This document shows, one piece after another, positions 8,603 through 17,508 of a stretch of DNA of 64,000 nt. Numbering within the stretch: the first letter of the stretch is position 1; the number at the start of each line of letters is the position of its first letter. Under the pieces are notes generated by a model. The model did no database searches. It was given only the letters and a program-made list of their open reading frames with translations, and was not told the origin of the DNA. The translations under genes and the position numbers were made by a program. The DNA comes from a virus. The stretch lies in the IMG/VR virus record IMGVR_UViG_3300027759_000053, positions 62,001 to 126,000 of that record; one strand, 5' to 3'.

Positions 8603-9037
8603 TTATTTAAGTGTTGAGCGAAGCATCCAACAATGTTTTGCGTGAGCATCTTGACGGTCTGCGTAGAAGTTGGCTAGTCCAAATTCTCTATTTTGCTCAG
8701 CTAGCATGTAAACCACTTGAAACATTTGGATCATTTTTTCACAGTCTTGATACAATTCTGCCAACATTGCTTCAGCAGGCATGATCTGTGTTTCATCTTC
8801 AATTTGACTCAACATACTGAATCTTGTAAAACTAGCTGGAGTCCATGCACCAAGCTTGCGGATGTTTTCGGCAAAGGGATCTAGTTGTTCCTGCACTTCG
8901 TTGTAAATTGTATTTAATAATTCATGATATTGTGGAAAGTTTGGACCTTCTATGTTCCAGTGAAAAAACTGTGCTTTGATCATAAAAGCATATTCGCTGG
9001 CAAAAGCCACTTTACTAGTTTTGATTAATTCTTCCAT
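8603..9037 (-). CDS. dps: Dps-family ferritin-like DNA-protection protein
   Basis: A 144-residue four-helix protein. The Dps ferroxidase site is intact: FHWNIEG (His26), His38, then Asp53 and Glu57 in LDPFAENIRKLG. Dps dodecamers oxidise Fe(II) with peroxide, store iron and shield DNA. A late-type promoter motif (9055-9062) lies 17 bases upstream and a terminator follows, so the gene can be made as a separate late transcript. It fits with the superoxide dismutase and Fe-S carrier elsewhere in the window as an iron/oxidative-stress set. Confidence 0.85.
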   Translation of the reverse strand: MEELIKTSKVAFASEYAFMIKAQFFHWNIEGPNFPQYHELLNTIYNEVQEQLDPFAENIRKLGAWTPASFTRFSMLSQIEDETQIMPAEAMLAELYQDCEKMIQMFQVVYMLAEQNREFGLANFYADRQDAHAKHCWMLRSTLK

Positions 9038-9054
9038 AACGAACCCTATAATAG

Positions 9055-9062
9055 GTATTTAT
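9055..9062 (-). promoter_or_regulatory. Late-type promoter motif (ATAAATAC) for dps
   Basis: Minus-strand ATAAATAC 17 bases before the dps start; resembles the T4 late core TATAAATA. It overlaps the TAA stop of the upstream gene. Confidence 0.6.
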
Positions 9063-9202
9063 CTACCTTGTCCTCTACTCTGTTTATGACTCTGTCTTTT
9101 TGACTTGTTCATTGCACTGGTCTTGGGATTACGACCGCCCTGACTAGTTAATTTTACAATTTTTTGAATTACATTTTTACCGCTAGTTGATGCTTTTGCC
9201 AT
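9059..9202 (-). CDS. Small basic protein
   Basis: A 47-residue, very basic protein (SKRQSHKQSRGQGR tail). The start at 9202 is set by AAGGAG five to seven bases upstream. A similar Lys/Arg/Gly-rich end occurs in the 52-residue protein at 56089-56247. It may bind nucleic acid or be a minor virion protein; there is no family evidence. Confidence 0.55.
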   Translation of the reverse strand: MAKASTSGKNVIQKIVKLTSQGGRNPKTSAMNKSKRQSHKQSRGQGR

Positions 9203-9216
9203 TTGATTCTCCTTGG

Positions 9217-9834
9217 TTAAATTGTTTTTTCGGTGTACTCTGACTTGTTCCAACCTAGCAAAAAATTAGCCTTCCAGTGATTCTGCTCGAATCCTTTTAA
9301 ACCATTCCATTTTTCTTTATTGCTGAGTATTTGTTGAGCAGCATCTTGCCAGTCAATTTGCATTAGTTTGTTTTGAACATGATCAAGCTGATGGCAAAAT
9401 TTGTCATATGATGTGTAATCGCATTCGACGTGCAACACTTCATAAAGATTGTAGTCATCATCTACAGCATCAAGAGCAAAATCAAATCCCCATTTGGCAA
9501 TGGTATTCATCACCAAGCTGGCTGCTGGTATAGTTTTTCGTAACGTAAACAATTGATCTTGGGCTTCTTTATCGTATCTGCATCTATGTAAAATCAAACA
9601 ATGATCAAGATACAATCCAGCACTGTTTATTTTCAGCCAGTCTTGTTGAAAGCAGAGATGATTAAGTGATCGATCTAATTTGTAATTCATGGCTTGGTAA
9701 AATCCAATTTCGGCACGGTTTAATTCAAATCCGTCTTTGTCGTAGTATCGAAAATCTTCTGAATCAAATATGTTATGATTAGGTTTGGTACAGACAGGAT
9801 CCAACAAGATGTTGTAATCGCAAACTTTTATCAT
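9217..9834 (-). CDS. Uncharacterised phage protein
   Basis: A 205-residue soluble protein with no recognised motif. It has several Cys and His residues (LYLDHCLILHRCRYD, about 78-92) and an acidic central part (LDAVDDDYNLYEVLHVE). It is followed by 9059-9202 and preceded by a dense overlapping operon (9838-13086), so it is probably the distal gene of that transcript. Confidence 0.5.
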   Translation of the reverse strand: MIKVCDYNILLDPVCTKPNHNIFDSEDFRYYDKDGFELNRAEIGFYQAMNYKLDRSLNHLCFQQDWLKINSAGLYLDHCLILHRCRYDKEAQDQLFTLRKTIPAASLVMNTIAKWGFDFALDAVDDDYNLYEVLHVECDYTSYDKFCHQLDHVQNKLMQIDWQDAAQQILSNKEKWNGLKGFEQNHWKANFLLGWNKSEYTEKTI

Positions 9835-9837
9835 GAG

Positions 9838-10251
9838 TTATGGATGCATCCCAAAATTACCTTGCATGCGTACCTGCTCAATATTATGCATTCGAGCATA
9901 AGCATCTACACGCATTGCCAATTGAAAATCAAGTATGGTCAATCCTTTTACATCAAACGTGGCTGTTTTAACAGCAACCTCGGCTACATCTTGAGTTACT
10001 TCGGCAAAATGATCCATCTGTTCACAAAGTTGATTTATAAATGCCACAAACTTTAGTGCATGTCTATGATCTTGGGCCACGTATTTGGCCTGTAGTGTTT
10101 GATGATCTATCATTTCCCAATCAGGCAAATATCGGCTTTTCAAATCGTCCAAGGCTTGATTGGCAGGCTTGAAGTCTTCAATTGATTTACTTCTTGATTC
10201 TTTTATTCCACGGTTCTTTTTGCTTATTGATGCGAATTCATGAGTTTTCAT
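9838..10251 (-). CDS. Pterin-4a-carbinolamine dehydratase-like protein
   Basis: A 137-residue protein. From about residue 65 it follows the PCD/DCoH pattern: FVAFINQLCEQMDHFAEV, then VKTATFDVKGLTILDFQLAMRVDAYA, where the family has an HHP motif, a hydrophobic strand and GLTxxDxxLA. The first active-site His is replaced (DHFAEV instead of HHPEV), so activity on pterins is doubtful. The N-terminal 45 residues are extra and basic. PCD-like genes occur in marine T4-like phages. It overlaps 10248-10667 by 4 bases. Confidence 0.55.
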   Translation of the reverse strand: MKTHEFASISKKNRGIKESRSKSIEDFKPANQALDDLKSRYLPDWEMIDHQTLQAKYVAQDHRHALKFVAFINQLCEQMDHFAEVTQDVAEVAVKTATFDVKGLTILDFQLAMRVDAYARMHNIEQVRMQGNFGMHP

Positions 10252-10667
10252 TCGGTGCGATCCTTGTTATCAATTGATCCGCCTGTCACCCAAGCAGTAC
10301 AGCTTCTAGTACCAGCACATTTAAAATGTAAAAAATTACAGTAGCCCAAATCGGCTTTTTGTACAGTAGCCATGGCATCTACGGCTTGATCATCACCTTT
10401 GATGCCGGCTTCCATACAGGCCCACATCTTGTCCGAAACATCAAATGCTGCACAGTTGCCACACTGCATAGTTCGGGCAGTTTTTTCATCTATGTTCCAA
10501 CGTCGAGCAGCGTCTTTCCAATAGCTGCCGGGCTTGTCAGGATTGGCAGGACCGTAGTAGTACTCATCTATGGCTCGCTGCCTGTGTTTCAAATTGACAT
10601 CAATGTCGTGAGTGGCAATGGGGCAATCTTTTTCAGCAGCTTCAACTAGTCTAATTAAATTTCTCAT
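10248..10667 (-). CDS. Cysteine-rich conserved phage protein
   Basis: A 139-residue protein with regularly placed cysteines: MQCGNCAAFD (about 67-76), ACMEAG, GYCNFLHFKCAGTRSCTAW (about 108-126). The pattern suggests a metal centre (Zn or Fe-S) or disulfides. Proteins with the same C-terminal GYCxxLHFKC signature occur in cyanophage-like genomes. It lies inside an operon of probable virion-associated genes with 4-base overlaps on both sides. Function unknown. Confidence 0.6.
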   Translation of the reverse strand: MRNLIRLVEAAEKDCPIATHDIDVNLKHRQRAIDEYYYGPANPDKPGSYWKDAARRWNIDEKTARTMQCGNCAAFDVSDKMWACMEAGIKGDDQAVDAMATVQKADLGYCNFLHFKCAGTRSCTAWVTGGSIDNKDRTE

Positions 10668-11053
10668 TTCTTTTTGGTTGCTACGTTAATTGCCTTGCCA
10701 TGGCGTTCCGGATTTGGATCTTGTCTGCGTTTTCTAGCACCGGCACTGGAACGTCCTTTTTTACCCAAGGCATGTGCTTTACTAGCAGGCAAGCATTTTG
10801 GTTTGCCTTCGCTGTCATCTCGACCGCCACACTCGCCACGAATTTTTCCATCTGGGCCAAATCGCACCCACTTTTCTTTAAACCATTTGTGCAAATCTTC
10901 TTCTAGTTCCGATTCTGCAAACTGAGATGTATCAATGTCTTCGTTGGATTTTTTATTTTTAACGCAATTGGGATACCTTTTTCCGAACATGGTTTTCATG
11001 CCCTCTTTATGATATCCTTTCCAGCAGGCTTCTAGCAGTTCTCGGTATTTCAT
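10664..11053 (-). CDS. Small basic protein with conserved viral C-terminal module
   Basis: A 129-residue protein. The second half (KWVRFGPDGKIRGECGG, KPKCLPASKAHALGKKGRS, ARKRRQDPNPERHGKAINV) is a Cys- and Arg/Lys-rich module seen at the ends of many proteins of large phages and other viruses; its role is not known, with nucleic acid binding a guess. It is translationally coupled to both neighbours. Confidence 0.6.
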   Translation of the reverse strand: MKYRELLEACWKGYHKEGMKTMFGKRYPNCVKNKKSNEDIDTSQFAESELEEDLHKWFKEKWVRFGPDGKIRGECGGRDDSEGKPKCLPASKAHALGKKGRSSAGARKRRQDPNPERHGKAINVATKKK

Positions 11054-13086
11054 TTTTTACTCTTGTTGCCCCAATTATTGGCGCCTACTTTTCGGCAACG
11101 AACTAGTGCACCTGATGCGTATGCACTGGGCCATACTTTGTAACGACTTTTCACTTTATGATAACAAGCATCTTGTTTCTCTGCCAACATTGGATTGCTG
11201 TATGCAGGTCCGCCACATTCAGGACAAGCAATAGCCGACTCAGTAACTACTTCATATCCGGCACGGCCAAGTTCCTCAACGTAACGTTCAATGTGTTCGT
11301 TAATATCTTCTTGTTCGCTAAAACGTCCGCGATAGCTGTTGGCCTTCATGCTGTTACGTGATCCAATCACTTGATGTCCTTCACCACTCAACATCAAGTC
11401 GTACATCAACTTGATAACTTTAAGTGGACTATCCATACGCTCTAGAGCTGATCTGAACCATTCAACTTTTTCTGGCTTCATTGGCTTGGCACTAGGTTTA
11501 CTGATCAAATCAAACGCTAACGTTTTTAACGTAGACAAGTCTCTTATTTTTTCAAGTTTCTTGATATCTTCTATATCAAAGTTATAGTCGGGCTTACGTG
11601 CTTCGCCTAGCCCTTTCGCCTTGTCTGCAGCAATCTCTGATCGTAATGCATCAATTTCTGCTTGCTTTTGTTTCATCATCTTTAAGTAATGATCAGGATG
11701 TGGCAGTCCACTTTTCTTTCTAATTTCTTGATGACGCTGGTGCAATTTATTTTGTGCAGAAGTTTCCATCATTCCGTAACCAGGGCATTCCTGTAAACCA
11801 TGCATTGGGCATTCGCGACCCTCCTTGGTCATTGTGCAGCCAGCTTCGTCTAGACCAAATGCTTTTTTCTGTGTTTTCTTTATTTTTTGAAGTTGTTTGA
11901 ATCTATTCTTCTTGTGCTTGGTATGTAACTCAGCACCGTAAGTTTCTGCCATGGCCGAGTCACGATATTTTGCTATCAAGGCGTTGATCATGGCCTTTTT
12001 GTGTTCGGGAGCTGCAGTACTTTGAGCAATTTTCTTGATCATGTCTACTACATTAGGAGGCAGTTCACTACCTTCGTCTACGTTTTTCTTTCTGATGCCA
12101 AGTTTATCAGCAGGATTACCGCCACCAAACATACCACCAAAAGCATCACGTGCCTGTTGTTTGGTATCTGTTTTTTGTTGTTTGGCTACTTTCCTTTTAC
12201 CTGTAATACCTTTAAGCATCTTGTCAAATTTTGGATCACCTGTGGCTTCTGCTAAAGCAGACTCTGGTAATTGACCTTCGGGGCCTGTCTTGCGATACGG
12301 ACTAGATGTTTTCATAGCATCCATGCGACTCTTGTTCAAGGTACCTTTCCGGCCTACACGATCAGTTTTATATAGATCATCTGGGCCTGCAAGAGTTCTT
12401 CCACCAAGTTTATCAAAATCTCGTGCTTTGCCGGTGTTTGGTCTAATCTGCACTGTGATATTCTTTAACACATTCATAGCATCACCAATGGAATCAAAAG
12501 CATCAGTTACATCACCACCGTGATACCCGTCATGGTCTTCAAACTCTATTTGTATGCGACCAGTTTTCTCAATGTAATACACTGTTCCTTGAGCGTAGTG
12601 ACCGCCTTCACGATCATCAAACTCCCAAATTCTTATGTCAGGATTGTTTGATTCTACTTCATGCCAACCGTGTAGATTTTCAATGGCTTGTGCAAAATCA
12701 CCTTTGCCTTCCGCCACACCTTGCTGTCTGTTAATATAACCTTGATTGGTTCTAAGATTAAATTCACCAATGACGTCACCGTCCCAGCTTTGTGCCACCA
12801 AACGATTTCCATCCCGCTGCGGGTGTATCTCACCACCTGCAGCGGCAACTTCGTCACTCCAGCGATCGTAATCATTGTGCTTGGTAACTCCTGAGTTCTC
12901 TTTAACAGGATTTTTTACTGGCCTAAGACTTGCATAATTTTTTGCAGCAGTATCGTTATTAAATGGTTGCATCTCTTTTGGCAATGCATTTGCCAATGTG
13001 TCACCTACCTTTGCGGCAACATTACTGACTGCAGCACCAAAGCCTTCGGGTGTATTCTTTTTATTGTAAAAATCTTCTAAAAACAT
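11050..13086 (-). CDS. Large modular, probable virion-associated protein
   Basis: A 678-residue hydrophilic protein with no enzyme motif seen. It contains a cysteine knot-like run (CTMTKEGRECPMHGLQECP, about 427-445), a helical region (LKMMKQKQAEIDALRSEIAADK), a zinc-ribbon-like pair (ACPECGG, about 622-628) and a C-terminal module DACYHKVKSRYKVWPSAYAS followed by GALVRCRKVGANNWG. That last module recurs in proteins of many large DNA viruses. Its place between small basic proteins and structural-looking genes suggests packaging with the virion. It probably leads the 13086 to 9059 operon. Confidence 0.55.
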   Translation of the reverse strand: MFLEDFYNKKNTPEGFGAAVSNVAAKVGDTLANALPKEMQPFNNDTAAKNYASLRPVKNPVKENSGVTKHNDYDRWSDEVAAAGGEIHPQRDGNRLVAQSWDGDVIGEFNLRTNQGYINRQQGVAEGKGDFAQAIENLHGWHEVESNNPDIRIWEFDDREGGHYAQGTVYYIEKTGRIQIEFEDHDGYHGGDVTDAFDSIGDAMNVLKNITVQIRPNTGKARDFDKLGGRTLAGPDDLYKTDRVGRKGTLNKSRMDAMKTSSPYRKTGPEGQLPESALAEATGDPKFDKMLKGITGKRKVAKQQKTDTKQQARDAFGGMFGGGNPADKLGIRKKNVDEGSELPPNVVDMIKKIAQSTAAPEHKKAMINALIAKYRDSAMAETYGAELHTKHKKNRFKQLQKIKKTQKKAFGLDEAGCTMTKEGRECPMHGLQECPGYGMMETSAQNKLHQRHQEIRKKSGLPHPDHYLKMMKQKQAEIDALRSEIAADKAKGLGEARKPDYNFDIEDIKKLEKIRDLSTLKTLAFDLISKPSAKPMKPEKVEWFRSALERMDSPLKVIKLMYDLMLSGEGHQVIGSRNSMKANSYRGRFSEQEDINEHIERYVEELGRAGYEVVTESAIACPECGGPAYSNPMLAEKQDACYHKVKSRYKVWPSAYASGALVRCRKVGANNWGNKSKK

Positions 13087-13097
13087 TTCTATCTCTC

Positions 13098-13658
13098 TTA
13101 TAATGCTTGTGAGCGCAATGCTGCAATTTGGGTCATTAGATCTTCAATTTGATTTTGCAAACCTATTCTTTGACCTTGCATATCTCTTAGTGCCATTGAT
13201 TTTTCCACTGGATTAGCACCCTGAGGAAATTGTTTGTTAATCTGTGCAATTTGTGCTCGTGCACCAGTTACTTGCGCCACTAGTCCCGCAAGTTGATTGT
13301 TTATTTCTTGTTTTTGTGCAGTTTGTTGTTGACGTAATGCTGCCTGTTCTTGAGGATTAGTGCCAGTATCGTTGCCAATAGCAGACCCTGGTGCACCGTA
13401 CTCAGCAAGATACTGATCAAATTCTTCTTTCAATGATGATTTTTCATCACAGATACATTTACTCTTAACACGATCGCATGCATCACAATAGTCAATGCTT
13501 TCATCAGTGCCACCTACTAGACGACCAGCGTAAGGATGTTTTTTACCTCCGCCCTTTTTAGGCATTGGTTCACTGCCACGAACTTGGTCACCGGGCTTTT
13601 GCCCCGCTGCCTGTCCGGCAAATGACATCTTCTCTAGTAGGTCACGCATGTCGCTCAT
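13098..13658 (-). CDS. Probable virion-associated protein with zinc-ribbon-like motif
   Basis: A 186-residue protein. It starts MSDMRDLLEKM, a helix also seen at the start of some cyanophage structural proteins. A CDACDRVKSKCICD motif (about 58-71) could bind zinc. The second half is a Gln-rich predicted coiled coil (QQEINNQLAGLVAQ style). Its start codon overlaps the stop of 13658-14605 by one base. Function unknown. Confidence 0.5.
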   Translation of the reverse strand: MSDMRDLLEKMSFAGQAAGQKPGDQVRGSEPMPKKGGGKKHPYAGRLVGGTDESIDYCDACDRVKSKCICDEKSSLKEEFDQYLAEYGAPGSAIGNDTGTNPQEQAALRQQQTAQKQEINNQLAGLVAQVTGARAQIAQINKQFPQGANPVEKSMALRDMQGQRIGLQNQIEDLMTQIAALRSQAL

Positions 13659-14605
13659 TAGTAAACGCCTTTGCCCACTGCAATTTTTTTTGACTTGTGT
13701 ACATTACCAACCTTCTTGGGAACGCCCGATGTTGATTTATGTCCTGGGCCGCCCATGCTTGTAGCAATACCGCCCGAACTGGATCCACCACCTGTGGCCA
13801 TTTCGCCAATAACTGCACTTGAGTTAGCTTTCTTTAAATCAGCCGGGGTAGCCTTCATTCCTGGTACTGTGGTTGTTGCATCTGATGGAATGCCACTTTT
13901 TTGTGGAGTTGGAGCAGGACTCATTGCCACTTCTGATACACCTTTATCGTATTTGTTGTACTTGTCTCTAATCTTAGTTAAATCTTTTCCTTCACGTCCG
14001 GCCTTGGCTAATGCTTGCATGCCCTCTTTGCCGTACTTCTCATAGCCTTTAGCAGCACGACTCATGCCTTTCTGGCCATCCTCGCCTAGACTAGCTTGAC
14101 CTGCAACAGCTTTACCTGTTGGCTTAGAACTTATTCCTGTGCGACTTGCTTTCATTTTTTCTCCACCACCGCCAATATGTCTACTACCGCCTAAACGTTC
14201 TGATTTTCTTGGCTTGTGTGTTTTACCTACTGTAGGTTTGTTCTTGGATAAGAAATCAGCCACAGCATCATCGTAATCATCTTCTACTAGCAATTGATCA
14301 ACGGCATACTCTGCAGCTTCTGCAGTGAAGCTCATCATGGCCTGCTCTTGACCATGTGCCATTTCGTGCCCTAGATACTCATGCACTGAGCGTAAGTAAT
14401 CATTTGCTAGTGTAATCTTTTCGCTTACCCAGCCATCCAGTCCTTGTTGTTCGCTGATCTCTTTAAGCATACGATGTAGCTCAATGGCGTATTTGGCTGC
14501 ACTATAGCAATCAGATCTGGCCATTTGTACTTCATGGTCAGCATGCATGTCGTCTGCTTCTTGTGCAATTTGGCTAGTTTCTACAATAAATTCTGTTGGT
14601 TTCAT
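13658..14605 (-). CDS. Probable structural protein with Gly/Ser-rich tail
   Basis: A 315-residue protein. The N-terminal 130 residues are helical (SAAKYAIELHRMLKEISEQ, EYLGHEMAHGQEQAM; the HEMAH string superficially resembles a metal site). The rest is low-complexity, Gly/Lys/Ser-rich, as in disordered virion proteins. A late-type promoter motif lies 22 bases upstream, in keeping with a late virion gene. No family was recognised. Confidence 0.5.
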   Translation of the reverse strand: MKPTEFIVETSQIAQEADDMHADHEVQMARSDCYSAAKYAIELHRMLKEISEQQGLDGWVSEKITLANDYLRSVHEYLGHEMAHGQEQAMMSFTAEAAEYAVDQLLVEDDYDDAVADFLSKNKPTVGKTHKPRKSERLGGSRHIGGGGEKMKASRTGISSKPTGKAVAGQASLGEDGQKGMSRAAKGYEKYGKEGMQALAKAGREGKDLTKIRDKYNKYDKGVSEVAMSPAPTPQKSGIPSDATTTVPGMKATPADLKKANSSAVIGEMATGGGSSSGGIATSMGGPGHKSTSGVPKKVGNVHKSKKIAVGKGVY

Positions 14606-14626
14606 GTCAATTACCTATAATAATTA

Positions 14627-14634
14627 GTATTTAT
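14627..14634 (-). promoter_or_regulatory. Late-type promoter motif (ATAAATAC)
   Basis: Minus strand, 22 bases before the start of 13658-14605; overlaps the TAA stop of the gene at 14634-14942. Confidence 0.6.
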
Positions 14635-14942
14635 TAGTTTACAATAAAGGTGATCTGTTTGTATTGTGGATCATGATGATTAGGATGTTCCGCATCAGTC
14701 CGGCCTTCGAGTATAAAATTTTCAAATCTAAAGCCACCGTTTTCGCTAATATTAACAGCTTCAACTCTGAGTGTGTGTATTCCGGGTTCTAAATCACAAA
14801 CTAAATTCTCACGTATTACAACTCGATAACAGTGCCAGATAAATGTTCTTTCTGTTATCAAATCGTCGTCTACAAATATGCGATAGATTGGTAAATGATC
14901 GTCCCATAAACAATGTACATCAGCTTTGATGTGCTGTAACAT
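14634..14942 (-). CDS. Small beta-rich protein, possible carbohydrate-binding fold
   Basis: A 102-residue protein of alternating hydrophobic strands (YRIFVDDDLITERTF, CYRVVIRENL, GIHTLRVEAVNI, FRFENFILEG). The layout resembles single beta-sandwich binding modules. The gene at 15874-16350 encodes a protein of similar style, so they may be paired virion decoration proteins. The stop-start junction with the nucleotidyltransferase gene overlaps by one base. Confidence 0.5.
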   Translation of the reverse strand: MLQHIKADVHCLWDDHLPIYRIFVDDDLITERTFIWHCYRVVIRENLVCDLEPGIHTLRVEAVNISENGGFRFENFILEGRTDAEHPNHHDPQYKQITFIVN

Positions 14943-15844
14943 TATTTTTTTCTACCTTGGCAATGTGCTCGCTGGCTGAACCCTTTTGGGTTATTGCAGT
15001 TGATGCTTTTTTTATACTTGGTTGACCACTTTTCTTTTAAAGATGCTATTTCTTCTTGTAATTTATTATAGCGTTCTGTTAAACGGTAGCCCTTCATCAT
15101 CTTGGGAAGTGTAGCAGCAGTTACATCATTATCGTTGCCCATGGTGGCCATGCTATAACGTGGATCATTACCGTTTTTAACTACGCCAACTCCGGCTGCT
15201 TCTTCAGTGACCGGGCGAGCAATTTTGTCCAGTACACGCCCTAGTTCTGCATCATCTCTACCGTACATTTGTAACAAGAATTCGCTACGTTGTTTGGGAT
15301 TGTCTCTTACTAAATTCCATGCTTCGCGGGTTTGTGTGCCGTGACTAACATCTATCTGCTGTCCGGCAATGTTAATGACTTTGTGACGTTCTTCGGCTAC
15401 AATAACATAGCCATGTTTGTCAGCTGTAGCACATTCTTTTATACTTTTAAAAGTTTTAAAGTATCCTTCTGTGCCATCCTTTTTAATACTGTCCGGCGAC
15501 AGGCGCTGCACATCAGGTGCACCTATTGCGGCTATAAAGATAGTATTTGCAGCATCAAACTGAGCAGGGAGTTTATAAGGACTTGCAACTTCAAGTATGC
15601 GATCGCCAGGAATACCAGCGGCATGCATTAGTATGCTTTTATCTGTGAAATTAAAGGGGCTTTTTGGTAATTCTGTTTTATTGCTAGTGGCAATATACAC
15701 GCTATCGCGTCCAAATTTACCTTGAAGGGATTGAAATACTTCTCTGTGTCCTAAATGAAAGGGTTGAAATCTTCCAGGATATAGGACTACTAAGTTTGCT
15801 CCAGCTTCAGTAATATAATTTTCAAATAAACTAGCAATAAACAT
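14942..15844 (-). CDS. Nucleotidyltransferase of the cytidylyltransferase/NMNAT fold with viral C-terminal tag
   Basis: A 300-residue protein. GRFQPFHLGH (about 24-33) is the HxGH nucleotide-binding motif of the HIGH-superfamily nucleotidyltransferases, and SHGTQTRE (about 167-174) sits where ISxTxxR is expected. It could adenylylate NMN or activate another phosphate compound; substrate not readable. The last 25 residues (INCNNPKGFSQRAHCQGRKK) form a Cys/Lys tag shared by many proteins of large viruses. A CTAAATAT late-type motif lies 20 bases upstream, suggesting late expression and possible virion packaging. Confidence 0.7.
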   Translation of the reverse strand: MFIASLFENYITEAGANLVVLYPGRFQPFHLGHREVFQSLQGKFGRDSVYIATSNKTELPKSPFNFTDKSILMHAAGIPGDRILEVASPYKLPAQFDAANTIFIAAIGAPDVQRLSPDSIKKDGTEGYFKTFKSIKECATADKHGYVIVAEERHKVINIAGQQIDVSHGTQTREAWNLVRDNPKQRSEFLLQMYGRDDAELGRVLDKIARPVTEEAAGVGVVKNGNDPRYSMATMGNDNDVTAATLPKMMKGYRLTERYNKLQEEIASLKEKWSTKYKKSINCNNPKGFSQRAHCQGRKK

Positions 15845-15864
15845 GATTTTACCATTCTATTGCT

Positions 15865-15872
15865 ATATTTAG
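15865..15872 (-). promoter_or_regulatory. Late-type promoter motif (CTAAATAT)
   Basis: Minus strand, 20 bases before the nucleotidyltransferase ATG. Confidence 0.5.
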
Positions 15873-15873
15873 T

Positions 15874-16350
15874 TTAAAGATTTTCTAATAGCCAAACAAA
15901 GAAAGGGCTAGTAAAAGGGATTTTCCAAGTCCCGTTCCACCCCATGGTCACACAGTTTAATACGGATTCTGGTAAATCGTTACCAGCGGTTTTACAATAT
16001 TCAATATAACTTTCGGGGTACGTTGGAAAATATTTGCTATGAGTCCATAGCAAAAATCCCAGACCAATATCATCTATTTCAACGCTGTCTACGTTAAGTA
16101 GCATATCTTCTAAGATCTCTCCGTTGTCACCTTTTACAGTATCAGTTTCCTGCTTATTAAGGAGACAGAGTTCGAATACCCCATCCCCTTCTTGTATCTC
16201 AGCATCAAACTCAAAATATTCAGTGGACCCCCCGGAACTTAATGTTCCTTTAAAATATGTTGTACCGTTTACACCTAGGGTAAATTCTGGCATTTTGGCA
16301 GTTGAGTTAGTACTCAACCCAATTTTAAAATGGAGGGTCTCTGTACTCAT
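15874..16350 (-). CDS. Beta-rich protein, possible carbohydrate-binding or virion protein
   Basis: A 158-residue protein. The N-terminal 95 residues alternate strands (LHFKIGLSTNS, EFTLGVNGTTYFKG, YFEFDAEIQ, VFELCLLNKQ) as in a beta-sandwich module; the C-terminal part has WTHSKYFPTYPESY and a WNGTWKIPF segment that probably pack on it. The gene overlaps the glycosyltransferase stop-start by one base. No enzyme residues are recognised. Confidence 0.45.
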   Translation of the reverse strand: MSTETLHFKIGLSTNSTAKMPEFTLGVNGTTYFKGTLSSGGSTEYFEFDAEIQEGDGVFELCLLNKQETDTVKGDNGEILEDMLLNVDSVEIDDIGLGFLLWTHSKYFPTYPESYIEYCKTAGNDLPESVLNCVTMGWNGTWKIPFTSPFFVWLLENL

Positions 16351-17291
16351 CAGGCAGGTGTCTTCTGTGCCATTTTAATAGCATCCTGCAATGCAGCAGG
16401 ACCAGCACCTACATCTGCTGTTTCGCCTGGAGGATGAGTAAATGATGGCATCTTGCTTAGATCACCAACAAACTCATAGTGTCCGATGTGATTCAGCAGT
16501 ACTTTACCATGTGCCCAGATTTCGCCACCTAGCGCACACCATCTACGACAGAACAACCAATCCTCAGACAAGTAGTGTCCTTTTTCGTCAATGCCAACAT
16601 CAAAGATGCTAAACATTGTAGGTTCATACTGTTTACCTAAACCAACATCGTCCACATACTTGCATTCTGGATGTGCTACACACAGTTGTTCATATACGTG
16701 GCGCTTGAATAACAAGAATCCAGTGCCCATTGTGTCTACAGTAAAGATATCGCCTTGTACTTTAGTTTCGCGACGTAAGTTAATAACATAATTAACTGGT
16801 AATGCTTTCTTGGGATACAATCCACCAATAACGTCTTTATCACAGGCCATCATTTGTAGAATGGATTCAGGTTGGAAACGAATATCAGCATCAATAAACA
16901 TAAAGTGTGTAGCAGACTTGTTGGTCATCATTTTAGCCATTAGATTATTACGGGCACGAGTAACCAAACTCTCATTGACCATGGTATCCAATGACCAGTT
17001 AAGTCCAACTTGTTGCGCCATAAGAATAAAGCGTAACAATGATGTCATTGTTGGTTCGCTTACGTTACCACCGTAACAAGGCATACCAATATGTAAATGA
17101 CATTTACTAAAGTCAAATTGTTGACCTTGTTGTTGTGGTGCTTGTTGTTGCTTTGCTGCTGCTGCTTTAATCATTGCAACTGCATCAGTTGGTGAAGGGG
17201 TAGCACCTGCACGTTGTGCTGCTGCTGCTTTAATCGCGGCCACTGCGCTTGCCTGCGTAGAGGCATTATCTCCAATTACTTTTTTGGTCAT
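16350..17291 (-). CDS. Glycosyltransferase (GT-A-like, phage type)
   Basis: A 313-residue protein. The first 60 residues hold two near-repeats of an Ala-rich stretch (AAIKAAAAQRAG and AMIKAAAAKQQQ). The core starts CHLHIGMPCYGG and has FMFIDADIRF, a DxD motif for a metal-bound nucleotide sugar, and later LSEDWLFCRRW, typical of acceptor-side acidic residues. It probably transfers a sugar to a virion or host surface target. It precedes the beta-rich genes in the same operon. Confidence 0.7.
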   Translation of the reverse strand: MTKKVIGDNASTQASAVAAIKAAAAQRAGATPSPTDAVAMIKAAAAKQQQAPQQQGQQFDFSKCHLHIGMPCYGGNVSEPTMTSLLRFILMAQQVGLNWSLDTMVNESLVTRARNNLMAKMMTNKSATHFMFIDADIRFQPESILQMMACDKDVIGGLYPKKALPVNYVINLRRETKVQGDIFTVDTMGTGFLLFKRHVYEQLCVAHPECKYVDDVGLGKQYEPTMFSIFDVGIDEKGHYLSEDWLFCRRWCALGGEIWAHGKVLLNHIGHYEFVGDLSKMPSFTHPPGETADVGAGPAALQDAIKMAQKTPA

Positions 17292-17316
17292 TGATTTCTC
17301 TCTTGGTTAAATTTGA

Positions 17317-17487
17317 TTAGGCTTTGTTTACTTCGACAACAACGCCGTTGCCGAATAATTCTTCTGCTACTGATCCTAAAGCTGCAATGATCTCTGTATT
17401 TGCAAGATCAGGTGCATCTACTGCATCAGAGTCTTTTACTAGTTTACTGACTGTAATTACAATTACTTCTTCGTGTATTTTTGCCAT
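17317..17487 (-). CDS. Small acidic protein
   Basis: A 56-residue protein (MAKIHEEVIVITVSKLVKDS start). I chose the ATG at 17487 because AAGGAG lies 6 bases upstream and a late-type promoter motif lies 22 bases upstream; a longer frame would start inside that motif. Small strand-helix proteins like this occur in marine T4-like phages without known function. Confidence 0.55.
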   Translation of the reverse strand: MAKIHEEVIVITVSKLVKDSDAVDAPDLANTEIIAALGSVAEELFGNGVVVEVNKA

Positions 17488-17508
17488 CATGGGCTCCTTG
17501 ATATACAG

